From JBDTNL01 sp039933785 (GTDB lineage: Bacteria > Acidobacteriota > Thermoanaerobaculia > Multivoradales > JAGPDF01): DNA of 38,264 nucleotides. Position numbers and translations under genes: made by a program. The notes beneath the pieces are model-generated. The model had not been told where the DNA came from. It ran no database searches and worked only from the letters and a program-made list of their open reading frames with translations. Of this stretch, positions 1-7,180 are shown piece after piece. The stretch covers positions 1 to 38,264 of the forward strand of contig JBDTNL010000035.1 of assembly GCA_039933785.1 (NCBI GenBank). Direction: 5' to 3'. How positions within the stretch are numbered: the stretch's first letter is position 1; each line of letters starts with the position of its first letter.

Positions 1-993
1 GTCAGCGAAGTCCTCCTGGACGCCCTGGTCACCGACCGCGACGGCAACGTGATCGTCGGGCTCGGCCCTGACGACTTCATCGTCGAGGAGCAGGGCAAGC
101 CGATGCCAGTCACCGGCGTTTCGTTCTACAGCAATCGACGCTTCCTCGACGCGCCCCCAGAATCAGCAGGAGTCAGCAGCGAGCCCGCCCCAATTCCGGA
201 GGAACGCTTTCTGATCTTCATGTTCGAGGACCAACGCGAGGCGAGCATGGAGGCCAACGGTCTGCTCGCCCGTCAGCTCGATGCCGGGCGTCAGTTGAAG
301 GCCTGGGTGCGCATGAAGATGCTGTCCAGCGACTGGGCGGCGGTGTTGAGCTACGACCGCAGCCTGCATCTTCACCAGGACTTTACGCACGACCGTGGCG
401 TGGTCGAGCGCGCCATCGATGATGCCGCCGCCGGCCGCGAATCTCAGTATCGGTTTCCCTCGCGCCGAGCGCCGGCTCCCGAGGGTGCGCCCTCGCTGGT
501 TGCGGGCCTACCCGAGGGCGATAGCCTGATGCGCGCCTCGACCAGCATCTACGACGGCCTCAAGCTAGTGGCAACCGCCTCGGCGCCGATCCGCGGCCGC
601 AAGAACCTGGTCCTGTTCACCCGTGGATTCGGCAAGATTTCGTCGTTCGGCATGTACCGTCCGGACACGGTCAACTATCCGCCAATGCAGCAAGCGCTCA
701 ACACCGCCAACGTCGCGGTCTACGCGATCGACGTGGTCCCGACCGGCACCAGCCACCTGATGGCCGACGGCATGAACCAGCTCGCTGCCGACACCGGCGG
801 GAAGTACCTCTACAACTTCACCACCTTCGCGACCCCGCTCGAGCAGATCGCCCGCGACACCAGTGGCTACTACCTGTTGAGCTTCCAGGCATCCCACGAC
901 GCAGGAACGCAAGGCTTTCAGAAGGTCTCGGTGAAAACCCGTAACCCTGAATTCAGAGTGCGGGCGCGGCAGGGCTACAGCTTCGGCAACTGA
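1..993 (+). CDS. VWFA-related acidobacterial protein, 5' end cut off by the window
   Basis: The frame is open from base 1, so the true start lies to the left; GTG at 49 is in frame but internal to the domain. The 330 visible residues begin with the pattern typical of the family: a segment reading VTDRDGN, then LGPDDFIVEE, ahead of a von Willebrand A-like domain (about residues 65-270) containing NLVLFTRGFG. The C-terminus has SGYYLLSF, then VSVKTRNPEFRVRARQGY, which is how members of the TIGR03436 family end. These proteins are usually secreted, and their function is unknown. The signal peptide would be in the missing part. The gene ends 19 bases inside the convergent phosphatase gene. Family assignment is from recognised motifs; the role is not known. 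Confidence 0.8.
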   Translation, partial: VSEVLLDALVTDRDGNVIVGLGPDDFIVEEQGKPMPVTGVSFYSNRRFLDAPPESAGVSSEPAPIPEERFLIFMFEDQREASMEANGLLARQLDAGRQLKAWVRMKMLSSDWAAVLSYDRSLHLHQDFTHDRGVVERAIDDAAAGRESQYRFPSRRAPAPEGAPSLVAGLPEGDSLMRASTSIYDGLKLVATASAPIRGRKNLVLFTRGFGKISSFGMYRPDTVNYPPMQQALNTANVAVYAIDVVPTGTSHLMADGMNQLAADTGGKYLYNFTTFATPLEQIARDTSGYYLLSFQASHDAGTQGFQKVSVKTRNPEFRVRARQGYSFGN

Positions 994-1784
994 ACGTCTT
1001 CCTCATCCTCATCCGCGTCCGGGTCGTCCTCGACCGCGAGCACGATGACGGTGATGTTGTCGAGGCCGCCGCGGCCGTTGGCATCCTTGACCAGACCGCG
1101 GCACAGCTCTTCCGGTAGAGCGCTCTTCTTGATGTGGTCCTCGATGTCGGTATCGCTCAGCATCGTGGTCAGACCGTCAGAGCACAGCAGGTAGAGATCG
1201 CCGGGCTTGAGGTCGACTTCCTGGATGTCGACGAGGACCTCGGACTCGCCGCCCAGAGCGCGGGTGACGACGTTCTTGAGTGGATGGGTCCGCGCCTGAT
1301 CCTCGGAGAGGTAGCCGGCAACCACCTGTTCGTTGACCCACGTGTGATCCTGGGTGAGCAACTCGAGCTTGCCTCCGCGGCAGCGGTAGGCGCGGCTGTC
1401 GCCGACGTGCGCGATCGAGCCGCGCGGACCCTCGACGATCAGGCTGACGACCGTGGTGCCCATGCCGACCAGGGAAGCGTCGTGGCGGATGGCGCGCAGG
1501 ACCTTGTCGTGCGCCACCCGGACGGCGGCCTTCAGCCGGTTGGCGTAGCGGCGCAGCTTGGTGTCGTACGGCACCGGCCAGGTCATGTCGTCTTCGGTGG
1601 TCTGGGCGATGAAGTCGTGCATGGCGGTGACCGCGATACGCGACGCCACTTCGCCGTGGCTGTGGCCGCCCATGCCGTCGGCGACCACGTACACCTGCAG
1701 ATCCTGGTCGATTTCGAAGCAGTCCTCGTTGTGGGTCCGAGCCAGGCCGACGTCGGACAGACCACTGGCTTTGACGCGGATCAT
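975..1784 (-). CDS. PP2C-family protein serine/threonine phosphatase (PrpC/Stp type)
   Basis: A 269-residue metal-dependent phosphatase expected to remove phosphate from Ser/Thr residues in the cytoplasm, opposing Hanks-type kinases. The PP2C motifs are present in order: SDVGLARTHNED (10-21), VVADGMGGHSHGE (33-45), HVGDSRAY (126-133), CSDGLTTML (201-209) and GLDNITVIV (240-248). The metal-binding aspartates D36, D203 and D242 are all there. The C-terminus (252-263) is a short acidic tail. I chose ATG at 1784 because it starts just before the domain and overlaps the DnaJ-TPR stop as ATGA, implying translational coupling; a longer in-frame extension to 1877 lies inside the upstream gene. It is the last gene of the five-gene operon. 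A Ser/Thr kinase gene at 17577-19532 is a possible partner (inference). Confidence 0.93.
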   Translation of the reverse strand: MIRVKASGLSDVGLARTHNEDCFEIDQDLQVYVVADGMGGHSHGEVASRIAVTAMHDFIAQTTEDDMTWPVPYDTKLRRYANRLKAAVRVAHDKVLRAIRHDASLVGMGTTVVSLIVEGPRGSIAHVGDSRAYRCRGGKLELLTQDHTWVNEQVVAGYLSEDQARTHPLKNVVTRALGGESEVLVDIQEVDLKPGDLYLLCSDGLTTMLSDTDIEDHIKKSALPEELCRGLVKDANGRGGLDNITVIVLAVEDDPDADEDEEDVQLPKL

Positions 1785-2431
1785 CCGGGAAGCCTTCCGA
1801 AGATTCCGGGGCGAGGCTTCTTTCCCTTGCTCAAGTCCTCGAGCGCCTGTCGAATGACCGAATCCTCCCCGCCCCATGTGAGGGCCTCATTGTAGTACCG
1901 CTCGGCCTCCGCGATCATTCCCGCGGACGCGTGGAGCTTGCCGGCCATCTTCAGATAGGAAACATTCATCTTTTCGAGTCCGACCGCCTGCTGAATGGCT
2001 TCGACGGCTTGCGACTGCCAGCGCTGTTGGTGGCTACAGGCGAGCGCCAAGTGGTGCCAAGCCTGGGCGTTCTTGGGTTCGGCCTTGGTGGCGCGGTCGA
2101 AGTTCTCGGCGGCTTCGAGGAAATTCTTCTCGCGATAGGCCTTGATGCCGCGCTGCAGGTAGATCTTGGCGAGCTGGCCCATGTCCGGACCGCGCGCGGC
2201 AAAGGGCTCGGGGCGCGCCAACTGCTGGTCGTGCGCGCGGCGGCGCTCGTTGTCCGAAAGCACGTTGAAAGCCTCCGTGATGGCCTGAAACTCAAGCTCC
2301 GCATCCGCCTTGGCCTCGCCCTGGAAACGATCGGGATGACGCTCACGCGCGAGCTCGCGAAATCGCGCGCGCACTTGGTCGCTCGTCGCGGTGCGAGCCA
2401 CTTCGAGAATTGCGTAGTAGTCCTTCGCCAT
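1781..2431 (-). CDS. J-domain protein with tetratricopeptide repeats
   Basis: A 216-residue protein with an N-terminal J-domain (about 1-68) that keeps the HPD tripeptide (32-34), the motif needed to stimulate Hsp70/DnaK ATPase. The rest (about 85-205) is helical, with TPR-like units such as the one around GIKAYREKNFLEAAENFDRA (96-115) and AERYYNEALTWGG. It lacks the Gly/Phe-rich and zinc-finger regions of DnaJ, so it is a specialised co-chaperone, probably recruiting DnaK to a specific client or complex. The ATG at 2431 starts directly at the J-domain. It begins 23 bases after the preceding helical-repeat gene and overlaps the phosphatase start by 4 bases. Client unknown. Confidence 0.88.
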   Translation of the reverse strand: MAKDYYAILEVARTATSDQVRARFRELARERHPDRFQGEAKADAELEFQAITEAFNVLSDNERRRAHDQQLARPEPFAARGPDMGQLAKIYLQRGIKAYREKNFLEAAENFDRATKAEPKNAQAWHHLALACSHQQRWQSQAVEAIQQAVGLEKMNVSYLKMAGKLHASAGMIAEAERYYNEALTWGGEDSVIRQALEDLSKGKKPRPGIFGRLPG

Positions 2432-2454
2432 CGGGCTCGAGCCAGGTCATTCGC

Positions 2455-3471
2455 CTAGACTTGCTTGATCTTATACAACCGGGTTGCGGTTCGCCTTACC
2501 AGGTCGGAAACATTCTTGTCTTTCGCCAGATTCCGCAAATCCCGCACCGACAGCATCGGCAGGAGCTTTACCGAGTTCCCCGGCGGCGTGCGCGGGTTGC
2601 CCACCAGGGCCTGGATGATCGGGTACTTGCGCATCCACTCGCGCCGGCGGGTGATCGCGACCAGGACCTCCTCGCACACCGACCGGTTGCGCGCGATGTG
2701 CTCGACTTCCTGATCCGAGAGCGGGTTGTTGTTGATCACCGACAGCGCCACCAGGGCGTTGGCGTCACGCACCAGGATGGAGCGGAGCGAGCGCGACGCA
2801 CCGCGAGTGAGCCGCAACCGCACGGGCAGGGGCAACTGCCGCACCTGCGCCTCGCTGAGGCCGGTCTGATCGTCGACCTCGCCTGCGGTCGGCAAGTCCT
2901 GCACCGAGGCGATGGCGGCCGCTACCTCGGCGTCGTTGGCCTCCTCGATCTCGGACTCGAGCGAGGGAATCGCGGCGCGCGGCAGCAGGTGCTGGCGGTA
3001 CTCGGAAATCCGCCGCCGCGAATACGAGGAGAGGTTCGGGTTGTTCGCCAATGAGTCCAGGATCGCGGGGTGCTCGATGATCGCGTCCTGGCGCACCAGG
3101 AGCGCTTCCTGGAGGTCCGGCGAGATGCGCGCCGCCAGATCCTCGAGGAGCATCCACGGCACGTCCCGCCGTCGGATGATGGCTTCCTGAACGACCGGGT
3201 GGTGCACGCTGAAGGCGAAGTAGGCCAGCGCTTCGGAGCTCGCCTGATGGGCCAGATAGGGGGCCGCGATTCGGGGATCGATGCGCCCGAGTGAAGCCCG
3301 CGCCTGCTCGGCAACTTCGCCGTCGGAGCTTTGCGCCAGGGCGATCTGGATCGGAAGGAGCTCGTCGGGAGGCAGGGGCAGCAGCCCCTGGGCGGCGAGC
3401 AACTGAAGCTTTTGATTGCCGGGTACGAGAACCTCCTCAGCCAGGGTACGCGGCACTTCCTCGGTGCTCAC
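2455..3471 (-). CDS. alpha-helical (HEAT-like/DUF2336-like) repeat protein, function unknown
   Basis: A 338-residue soluble protein without signal peptide or membrane segment. It consists of repeated two-helix units containing motifs such as NNPNLSSYSRRRISEY, NNNPLSDQEVEHIARN and GNPRTPP, which resembles leucine-rich variant or HEAT-type solenoids used for protein-protein contacts. I chose GTG at 3471 because it overlaps the rodZ-like stop as GTGA; the frame extends further upstream, but only as a shadow of that gene. The C-terminal 100 residues align by eye with the C-terminus of the other repeat gene at 4303-5040, so the two are likely paralogous. I do not recognise a named family; DUF2336 is the nearest I can suggest. 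Context suggests a scaffold working with RodZ, the J-domain protein or the phosphatase (inference). Confidence 0.75.
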   Translation of the reverse strand: MSTEEVPRTLAEEVLVPGNQKLQLLAAQGLLPLPPDELLPIQIALAQSSDGEVAEQARASLGRIDPRIAAPYLAHQASSEALAYFAFSVHHPVVQEAIIRRRDVPWMLLEDLAARISPDLQEALLVRQDAIIEHPAILDSLANNPNLSSYSRRRISEYRQHLLPRAAIPSLESEIEEANDAEVAAAIASVQDLPTAGEVDDQTGLSEAQVRQLPLPVRLRLTRGASRSLRSILVRDANALVALSVINNNPLSDQEVEHIARNRSVCEEVLVAITRRREWMRKYPIIQALVGNPRTPPGNSVKLLPMLSVRDLRNLAKDKNVSDLVRRTATRLYKIKQV

Positions 3472-4277
3472 CCCCCCAAACCCTTGGCGGTCGCGAGGTC
3501 GATGCGGACGTCGTGCAGGACCTTGCCGTCCGACGGCGGCAACGCAAAGGGATGGTCGTTGACCTCGACCTTCACTCCCCCGGGATTGCCGAGGGTCAGA
3601 ACCACCCACTGCTTGGCGTCGATCTCGAGCGATTCGCCGCGCACGCGCAGCTCGCTCGTTCTCGGCTTGCTGTCGGCGGCGATCTCGATCCAGCAGTCCT
3701 CCGAGAAATCGATCGTGACGCGAAGCGGTGAGTTCGCCGTCGGTTGAGGCGTGACGGCAGTCGCGGGAGGGGGCACGGTGACGACCACCGGAGGCGGCGC
3801 CAGCGGAGTCGCGGGCGGCGGTGAGTTCTCACGGCGTCGCTCAGCCCAGAAAGCCAACACGGCGGCGAGGCCGAGCAAGACGACGACGGCGAGCGTGAAC
3901 AGCAGCCCATAGCCCCAATCTCGGGGCTGCCCCTTGGGGCGACCGGCCTCTTCCTCGGCGATGTCCGCGGTGCCATCGCCGCCTTGCTGGGCGGCGAGGT
4001 AGTTGTTCACCACCTCGTCGGCGTCGAGGCCCACGATCTTCGAATACTCGCGCAGGAACCCGCGCGCGAAGACCGGAGCCGGGAGAACGTCAAAATGGTC
4101 TTCTTCGAGCGCCTCGAGGTAGCGCAGAGAGATCTTGCTCGCCTCGGCGATCTCGCGCAACGAGATTTCGCGCGCCTCGCGCTGACGTCTGAGCCAGCTT
4201 CCGAAGCTGCCCGCGTCACCCTCGGTCCTCTGCTCCCATGGCCGCGGGCGCGGAATCGGCTTCTTCGGCGGCGTCAT
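3468..4277 (-). CDS. RodZ-like cytoskeletal/regulatory membrane protein (HTH_25 + DUF4115)
   Basis: A 269-residue protein with the RodZ layout. An N-terminal Xre-type helix-turn-helix domain (about 25-95) contains LREIAEASKISLRYLEALEE. A single membrane helix follows (123-144, hydrophobic run after RDWGYG), then a Pro/Val-rich linker (152-183) and a C-terminal beta domain of DUF4115 type (about 184-262). RodZ family members tether MreB to the membrane and influence cell shape in rods; many homologues outside proteobacteria are annotated only by domain. No mreB is in the window. The ATG at 4277 is 25 bases after the stop of the first repeat gene, and the stop overlaps the next gene's GTG. Domain call is firm; the exact role is inferred. 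Confidence 0.85.
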   Translation of the reverse strand: MTPPKKPIPRPRPWEQRTEGDAGSFGSWLRRQREAREISLREIAEASKISLRYLEALEEDHFDVLPAPVFARGFLREYSKIVGLDADEVVNNYLAAQQGGDGTADIAEEEAGRPKGQPRDWGYGLLFTLAVVVLLGLAAVLAFWAERRRENSPPPATPLAPPPVVVTVPPPATAVTPQPTANSPLRVTIDFSEDCWIEIAADSKPRTSELRVRGESLEIDAKQWVVLTLGNPGGVKVEVNDHPFALPPSDGKVLHDVRIDLATAKGLGG

Positions 4278-4302
4278 CGGAGTGTGCCAAGTCTAACGGA
4301 AA

Positions 4303-5040
4303 CTAGCGCAGCTCACCCAGCAACAAGCGGGCTCTCTGCCGGACCAGCGAAGGAATACGGGGATCGGATGCCACAGCAGCAAGATCGACCTTGCGCAGCC
4401 CGACCAGATTGGAGAGCGCCGCCTGCACCGGCAGCCTCGGGTTGCGGCTCAGCGTCTGGCGGACCACATAGCGGGCACCGAAGCGCTGATCTTTCGCCAG
4501 GACCTCGAGCACCGCCGGCGGAACGGTTTCGCTGCTGGCGATCGGAAGCAGAGTTGCCTCCGTGAGCCGTGGGTTCTCGAGCAGCGCAGCAAGCACCCTT
4601 GGGTTGCCGTCGTGGCGCAGGCGCTGCAGCACCGCTGGACTGGCCAGGTGCGCGATCGCGACTCTCTCGCCCACCGCAAGCGCCGCCAGGCGCTCGATCA
4701 GGCGCTGGTCGGCCGCCCGCCGGACTACAGGCCGGACGCGGGTGTCGAGGCCGAGTCGCGCAAGGTCGCGCCAGAAGAGCGTCGCCACCAGGCGCAGCGC
4801 GAGCGGCTCCGGGGTGCGCGGATGCAGGGCGACGTCGCGTTGGAAGTCGTAGGAGCGCCGCAGCCGCACCTCGTCGAAGAGCAGAACGATCTCGGGTGCC
4901 TCGAGAAAGGGATTGCGCAGGGCGTGACGAGCGGACTCGACGTCGATGGTTTCGATCAACTCGCGCAGCAGAGCCGCCAGGGCGTCTCGGTCGGCGCCGC
5001 GCAGGCGGTTCGCGAGCTCGGATTCGGCCGCTTCTGGCAC
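4303..5040 (-). CDS. alpha-helical repeat protein, first gene of the RodZ/DnaJ/PP2C operon, function unknown
   Basis: A 245-residue, arginine- and leucine-rich helical protein with no signal peptide or membrane helix. Repeated units include DGNPRVLAALLENPRL and LSRNPRLPVQAAL. Its last roughly 100 residues match the pattern at the end of the 338-residue protein at 2455-3471: an NP-x-L element, an IAS/IAR element, VLEVL/VLVAI, a second NPR-x-P element, then DLxxxAxDxxxxxLVRxxAxRL. The start is GTG at 5040, preceded after 6 bases by a TAGAAT box, so the transcript may be leaderless. As the first gene after the divergent promoter region it probably heads the five-gene operon. I do not recognise a characterised family. 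Confidence 0.75.
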   Translation of the reverse strand: MPEAAESELANRLRGADRDALAALLRELIETIDVESARHALRNPFLEAPEIVLLFDEVRLRRSYDFQRDVALHPRTPEPLALRLVATLFWRDLARLGLDTRVRPVVRRAADQRLIERLAALAVGERVAIAHLASPAVLQRLRHDGNPRVLAALLENPRLTEATLLPIASSETVPPAVLEVLAKDQRFGARYVVRQTLSRNPRLPVQAALSNLVGLRKVDLAAVASDPRIPSLVRQRARLLLGELR

Positions 5041-5046
5041 GCGAGA

Positions 5047-5052
5047 ATTCTA
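5047..5052 (-). promoter_or_regulatory. candidate -10 box for the helical-repeat/RodZ/DnaJ/PP2C operon
   Basis: On the minus strand TAGAAT (5 of 6 matches to TATAAT) lies 6 bases before the GTG at 5040, so transcription would begin at or next to the start codon. No good -35 hexamer is visible at 16-18 bases. The same hexamer occurs before the kinase gene, where the -35 is good. Prediction only. Confidence 0.35.
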
Positions 5053-5072
5053 CCGCGCCGGCGCCCGCCGTT

Positions 5073-5081
5073 TGATATCTT
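5073..5081 (+). promoter_or_regulatory. candidate extended -10 element for the Gre-fusion gene
   Basis: TGATATCTT has the TGn-TATnnT form of an extended -10 and ends 9 bases before the ATG at 5091, again predicting a leader of only a few bases. A near copy, TGCTATCTT, lies before the EF-G-like gene (19698-19706). No convincing -35 is seen, as is usual for extended -10 promoters. It lies within 50 bases of the opposing candidate -10, so the two divergent units may share control. Confidence 0.35.
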
Positions 5082-5090
5082 TAGCGATTC

Positions 5091-7169
5091 ATGGCAATCA
5101 CACGCGAAACGCACGGTCAGCTGGCGAAGGGCGACTTCGCCGCTATCGAAGAGGCTTGGCTGGACAGAATCGGCAGCAATCCGGACGACATCGAGTACTA
5201 CGTCGGCACCGCCCGGGCCGTCGCCGGTCAGGGGCACGAGGGGCGGGCGCGGGCCCTGCTCGAAGTACTCGACGAGCAACTGGCCGAGCAGGGTCTCTGG
5301 CGGACTCGCCTGCAGTTCCTGAAACGCTCCGGCGGGCTCTACATCGGCGGCTCCAAGATGCACGCCGCCATCATCCAGACCCTCGAAAAACTCCACAGCA
5401 AGAGCCCCAGCTACAAGCTCCTGTTCGATCACGTCGGCCTGCAACGCTCGGGCGACGACCTGCCCAAGACCTGGGAAAAGGCCGGTCGCTTGGAAATCCT
5501 CCTCGAGTTCGATCTCGGCGCGGTGGTCGCCATGGAAGGCAAGGGCGTCGGCCGTATCGCCGAGGTAAAGACCGCGCTCGAGAGCTTCAAGGTCGACTTC
5601 GAACGCCATCCCGGGATGACCGTGGGCTTCCGCGCCGCGGCGAAGCTGTTGAAACCGCTGCCCCCGGGCCACTTCCTGCGCCGGAAGCTGGAAGAACCCG
5701 AAGCGCTCGCCAAGCTGCGCGACGAGGCGCCCTCCGAACTGCTCCGCGACGTCCTGCAGAGCGCCGGCCGCCCGCTCTCCGGCGCCGAAGTGAAGGAGGC
5801 GCTGCAAGGCGTCGTGGCCGACACGCAGTGGACCTCATGGTGGGCCTCCGCACGCAAGCATCCACAAGTGGTGCAAGCCGGCGCCGGCCGTCAGACGTAC
5901 ACCTGGGCCGACACCAGCGCCGACGCCTCCGGCGCGGTCTGGAAGACCTATCAAACCGCGGATCCAGTCAAGAAGATCGAGCTCCTGCGCCGGCACGGGG
6001 AGCGCGACCCGGAGCTGCATGCGCTCATGGCCTCTGACCTCGCGGCGCTGGGCGAGAAGTCGCTCGCCGACAAGCCGGGGCTGGCATTCGAGATCTGGTA
6101 CGCGCTCGAGCGCACCGGCGGCGTGCCGAAACAGATCACGTACGACCCCATCCGCATGCTCATCGAGCGCGACCCGCGCACGATTCTCCAGGGGGTGAGC
6201 GACCGTCTCCTGCGCGAGCGCGGCTACTCCATCGTGCGCGAACGTCGCAGCGACTGGACCACGGTGTTCGCCGAGCTCATTCCGCGCGAGGAGGATCCGC
6301 GCGCGCTCAATCTGCTCGCCGATGGCCTGCGGTCCGAGGCCCCGGCGGAGCTCGAGCGCCTAGCCGATCAGATTGTCGCCCAGCCGCGAAAGACTCCCGC
6401 CGTCTTCGTCTGGCTTGCCGAGCGCGCCGCGGAGGACGAGGTCTTCCAGGCACGGAATCCCCTGCGTCTCATGCAGCAGCTCCTCACCGCGCTCGCCAGC
6501 GACGAGTTCGCACCGTACCGCGCCGCGCGCCTCAAGCCGCTGGCCGATTCCGGCAACACGCTGCCCCGCCTACTGTCACGGCTCGCCGAGGAACAGGCGC
6601 CGCAGGCTCAAGAAGCGATTCAGCGCGCGCCCGGTCTCGAGGACTACCAACGCACTCCGCTGCTGACCGCCCTGGAGCTTCGTTTCCCCTCGCTGCGGCA
6701 AGAAACCGAGAAACCGCTCTACGCCACACCGGCCTCGATCGAGAAGCATCGAATCGAGTTCAAGCGGCTACTCGAGGAAGAGATTCCGGCCAATCGCAAG
6801 GCGATCGAGGAGGCCCGAGCACACGGCGACTTGCGCGAGAACTTCGAGTACAAGTCGGCCCGCCAGCGCCACGAGTACCTGGCGTCGCGGAGTGCCGGAC
6901 TCGACCGCGACCTGCGACGCGTGCGGCCACTCGACCCGGCGGCGATCGATTCGACCGAGGTGCGCATCGGCACGCGGCTCGATCTGCGCGCTGGCAACGG
7001 AGAGATTCGCCAGCTCGTGCTGCTCGGCCCCTGGGAGAGCACTCCCGAGGCGGGCATCTATTCGTATGAGTCGGACCTCGGCCAGGCGCTGTTGGGCAAG
7101 AAGTTGGGCGATCTCGTGCAGGTCGAGGAAATCGAGTACGCGGTAGCCGCCATCGCCCCGTACGCCTGA
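5091..7169 (+). CDS. GreA/GreB-type transcript cleavage factor fused to a long helical N-terminal region
   Basis: A 692-residue protein, against about 158 for classical GreA. The C-terminal part (about 540-690) is Gre-like: an antiparallel coiled coil with tip motif HGDLRENFEYKSARQRHEYL (578-597), in which the acidic pair D580 and E583 needed to stimulate RNA polymerase cleavage is kept. A FKBP-like C-terminal domain follows (about 620-690; LGPWES, SYESDLGQALLGKKLGDLV). Residues 1-130 and 280-530 are helical and repeat-like. A beta segment (about 140-195) and a possible winged-helix element (225-272, with WTSWWASARKHP) lie between. Long Gre proteins with helical N-termini are known in spirochaetes and some other phyla. 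It probably rescues backtracked RNA polymerase; what the N-terminus binds is unknown. The ATG at 5091 is divergent from the repeat-protein operon. Confidence 0.85.
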   Translation: MAITRETHGQLAKGDFAAIEEAWLDRIGSNPDDIEYYVGTARAVAGQGHEGRARALLEVLDEQLAEQGLWRTRLQFLKRSGGLYIGGSKMHAAIIQTLEKLHSKSPSYKLLFDHVGLQRSGDDLPKTWEKAGRLEILLEFDLGAVVAMEGKGVGRIAEVKTALESFKVDFERHPGMTVGFRAAAKLLKPLPPGHFLRRKLEEPEALAKLRDEAPSELLRDVLQSAGRPLSGAEVKEALQGVVADTQWTSWWASARKHPQVVQAGAGRQTYTWADTSADASGAVWKTYQTADPVKKIELLRRHGERDPELHALMASDLAALGEKSLADKPGLAFEIWYALERTGGVPKQITYDPIRMLIERDPRTILQGVSDRLLRERGYSIVRERRSDWTTVFAELIPREEDPRALNLLADGLRSEAPAELERLADQIVAQPRKTPAVFVWLAERAAEDEVFQARNPLRLMQQLLTALASDEFAPYRAARLKPLADSGNTLPRLLSRLAEEQAPQAQEAIQRAPGLEDYQRTPLLTALELRFPSLRQETEKPLYATPASIEKHRIEFKRLLEEEIPANRKAIEEARAHGDLRENFEYKSARQRHEYLASRSAGLDRDLRRVRPLDPAAIDSTEVRIGTRLDLRAGNGEIRQLVLLGPWESTPEAGIYSYESDLGQALLGKKLGDLVQVEEIEYAVAAIAPYA

Positions 7170-7180
7170 GCAGCTTCGAG

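Noticed and set aside
975..993. 19-base convergent overlap of the VWFA and phosphatase genes as an antisense control device
   Set aside because: Short convergent overlaps are common in compact genomes, and nothing else supports regulation.
4946..6037. Long plus-strand frame (363 codons) overlapping the Gre-fusion gene
   Set aside because: The translation is an Arg/Gly/Ala-rich composition typical of a shifted frame, and the overlapping gene has clear Gre motifs.
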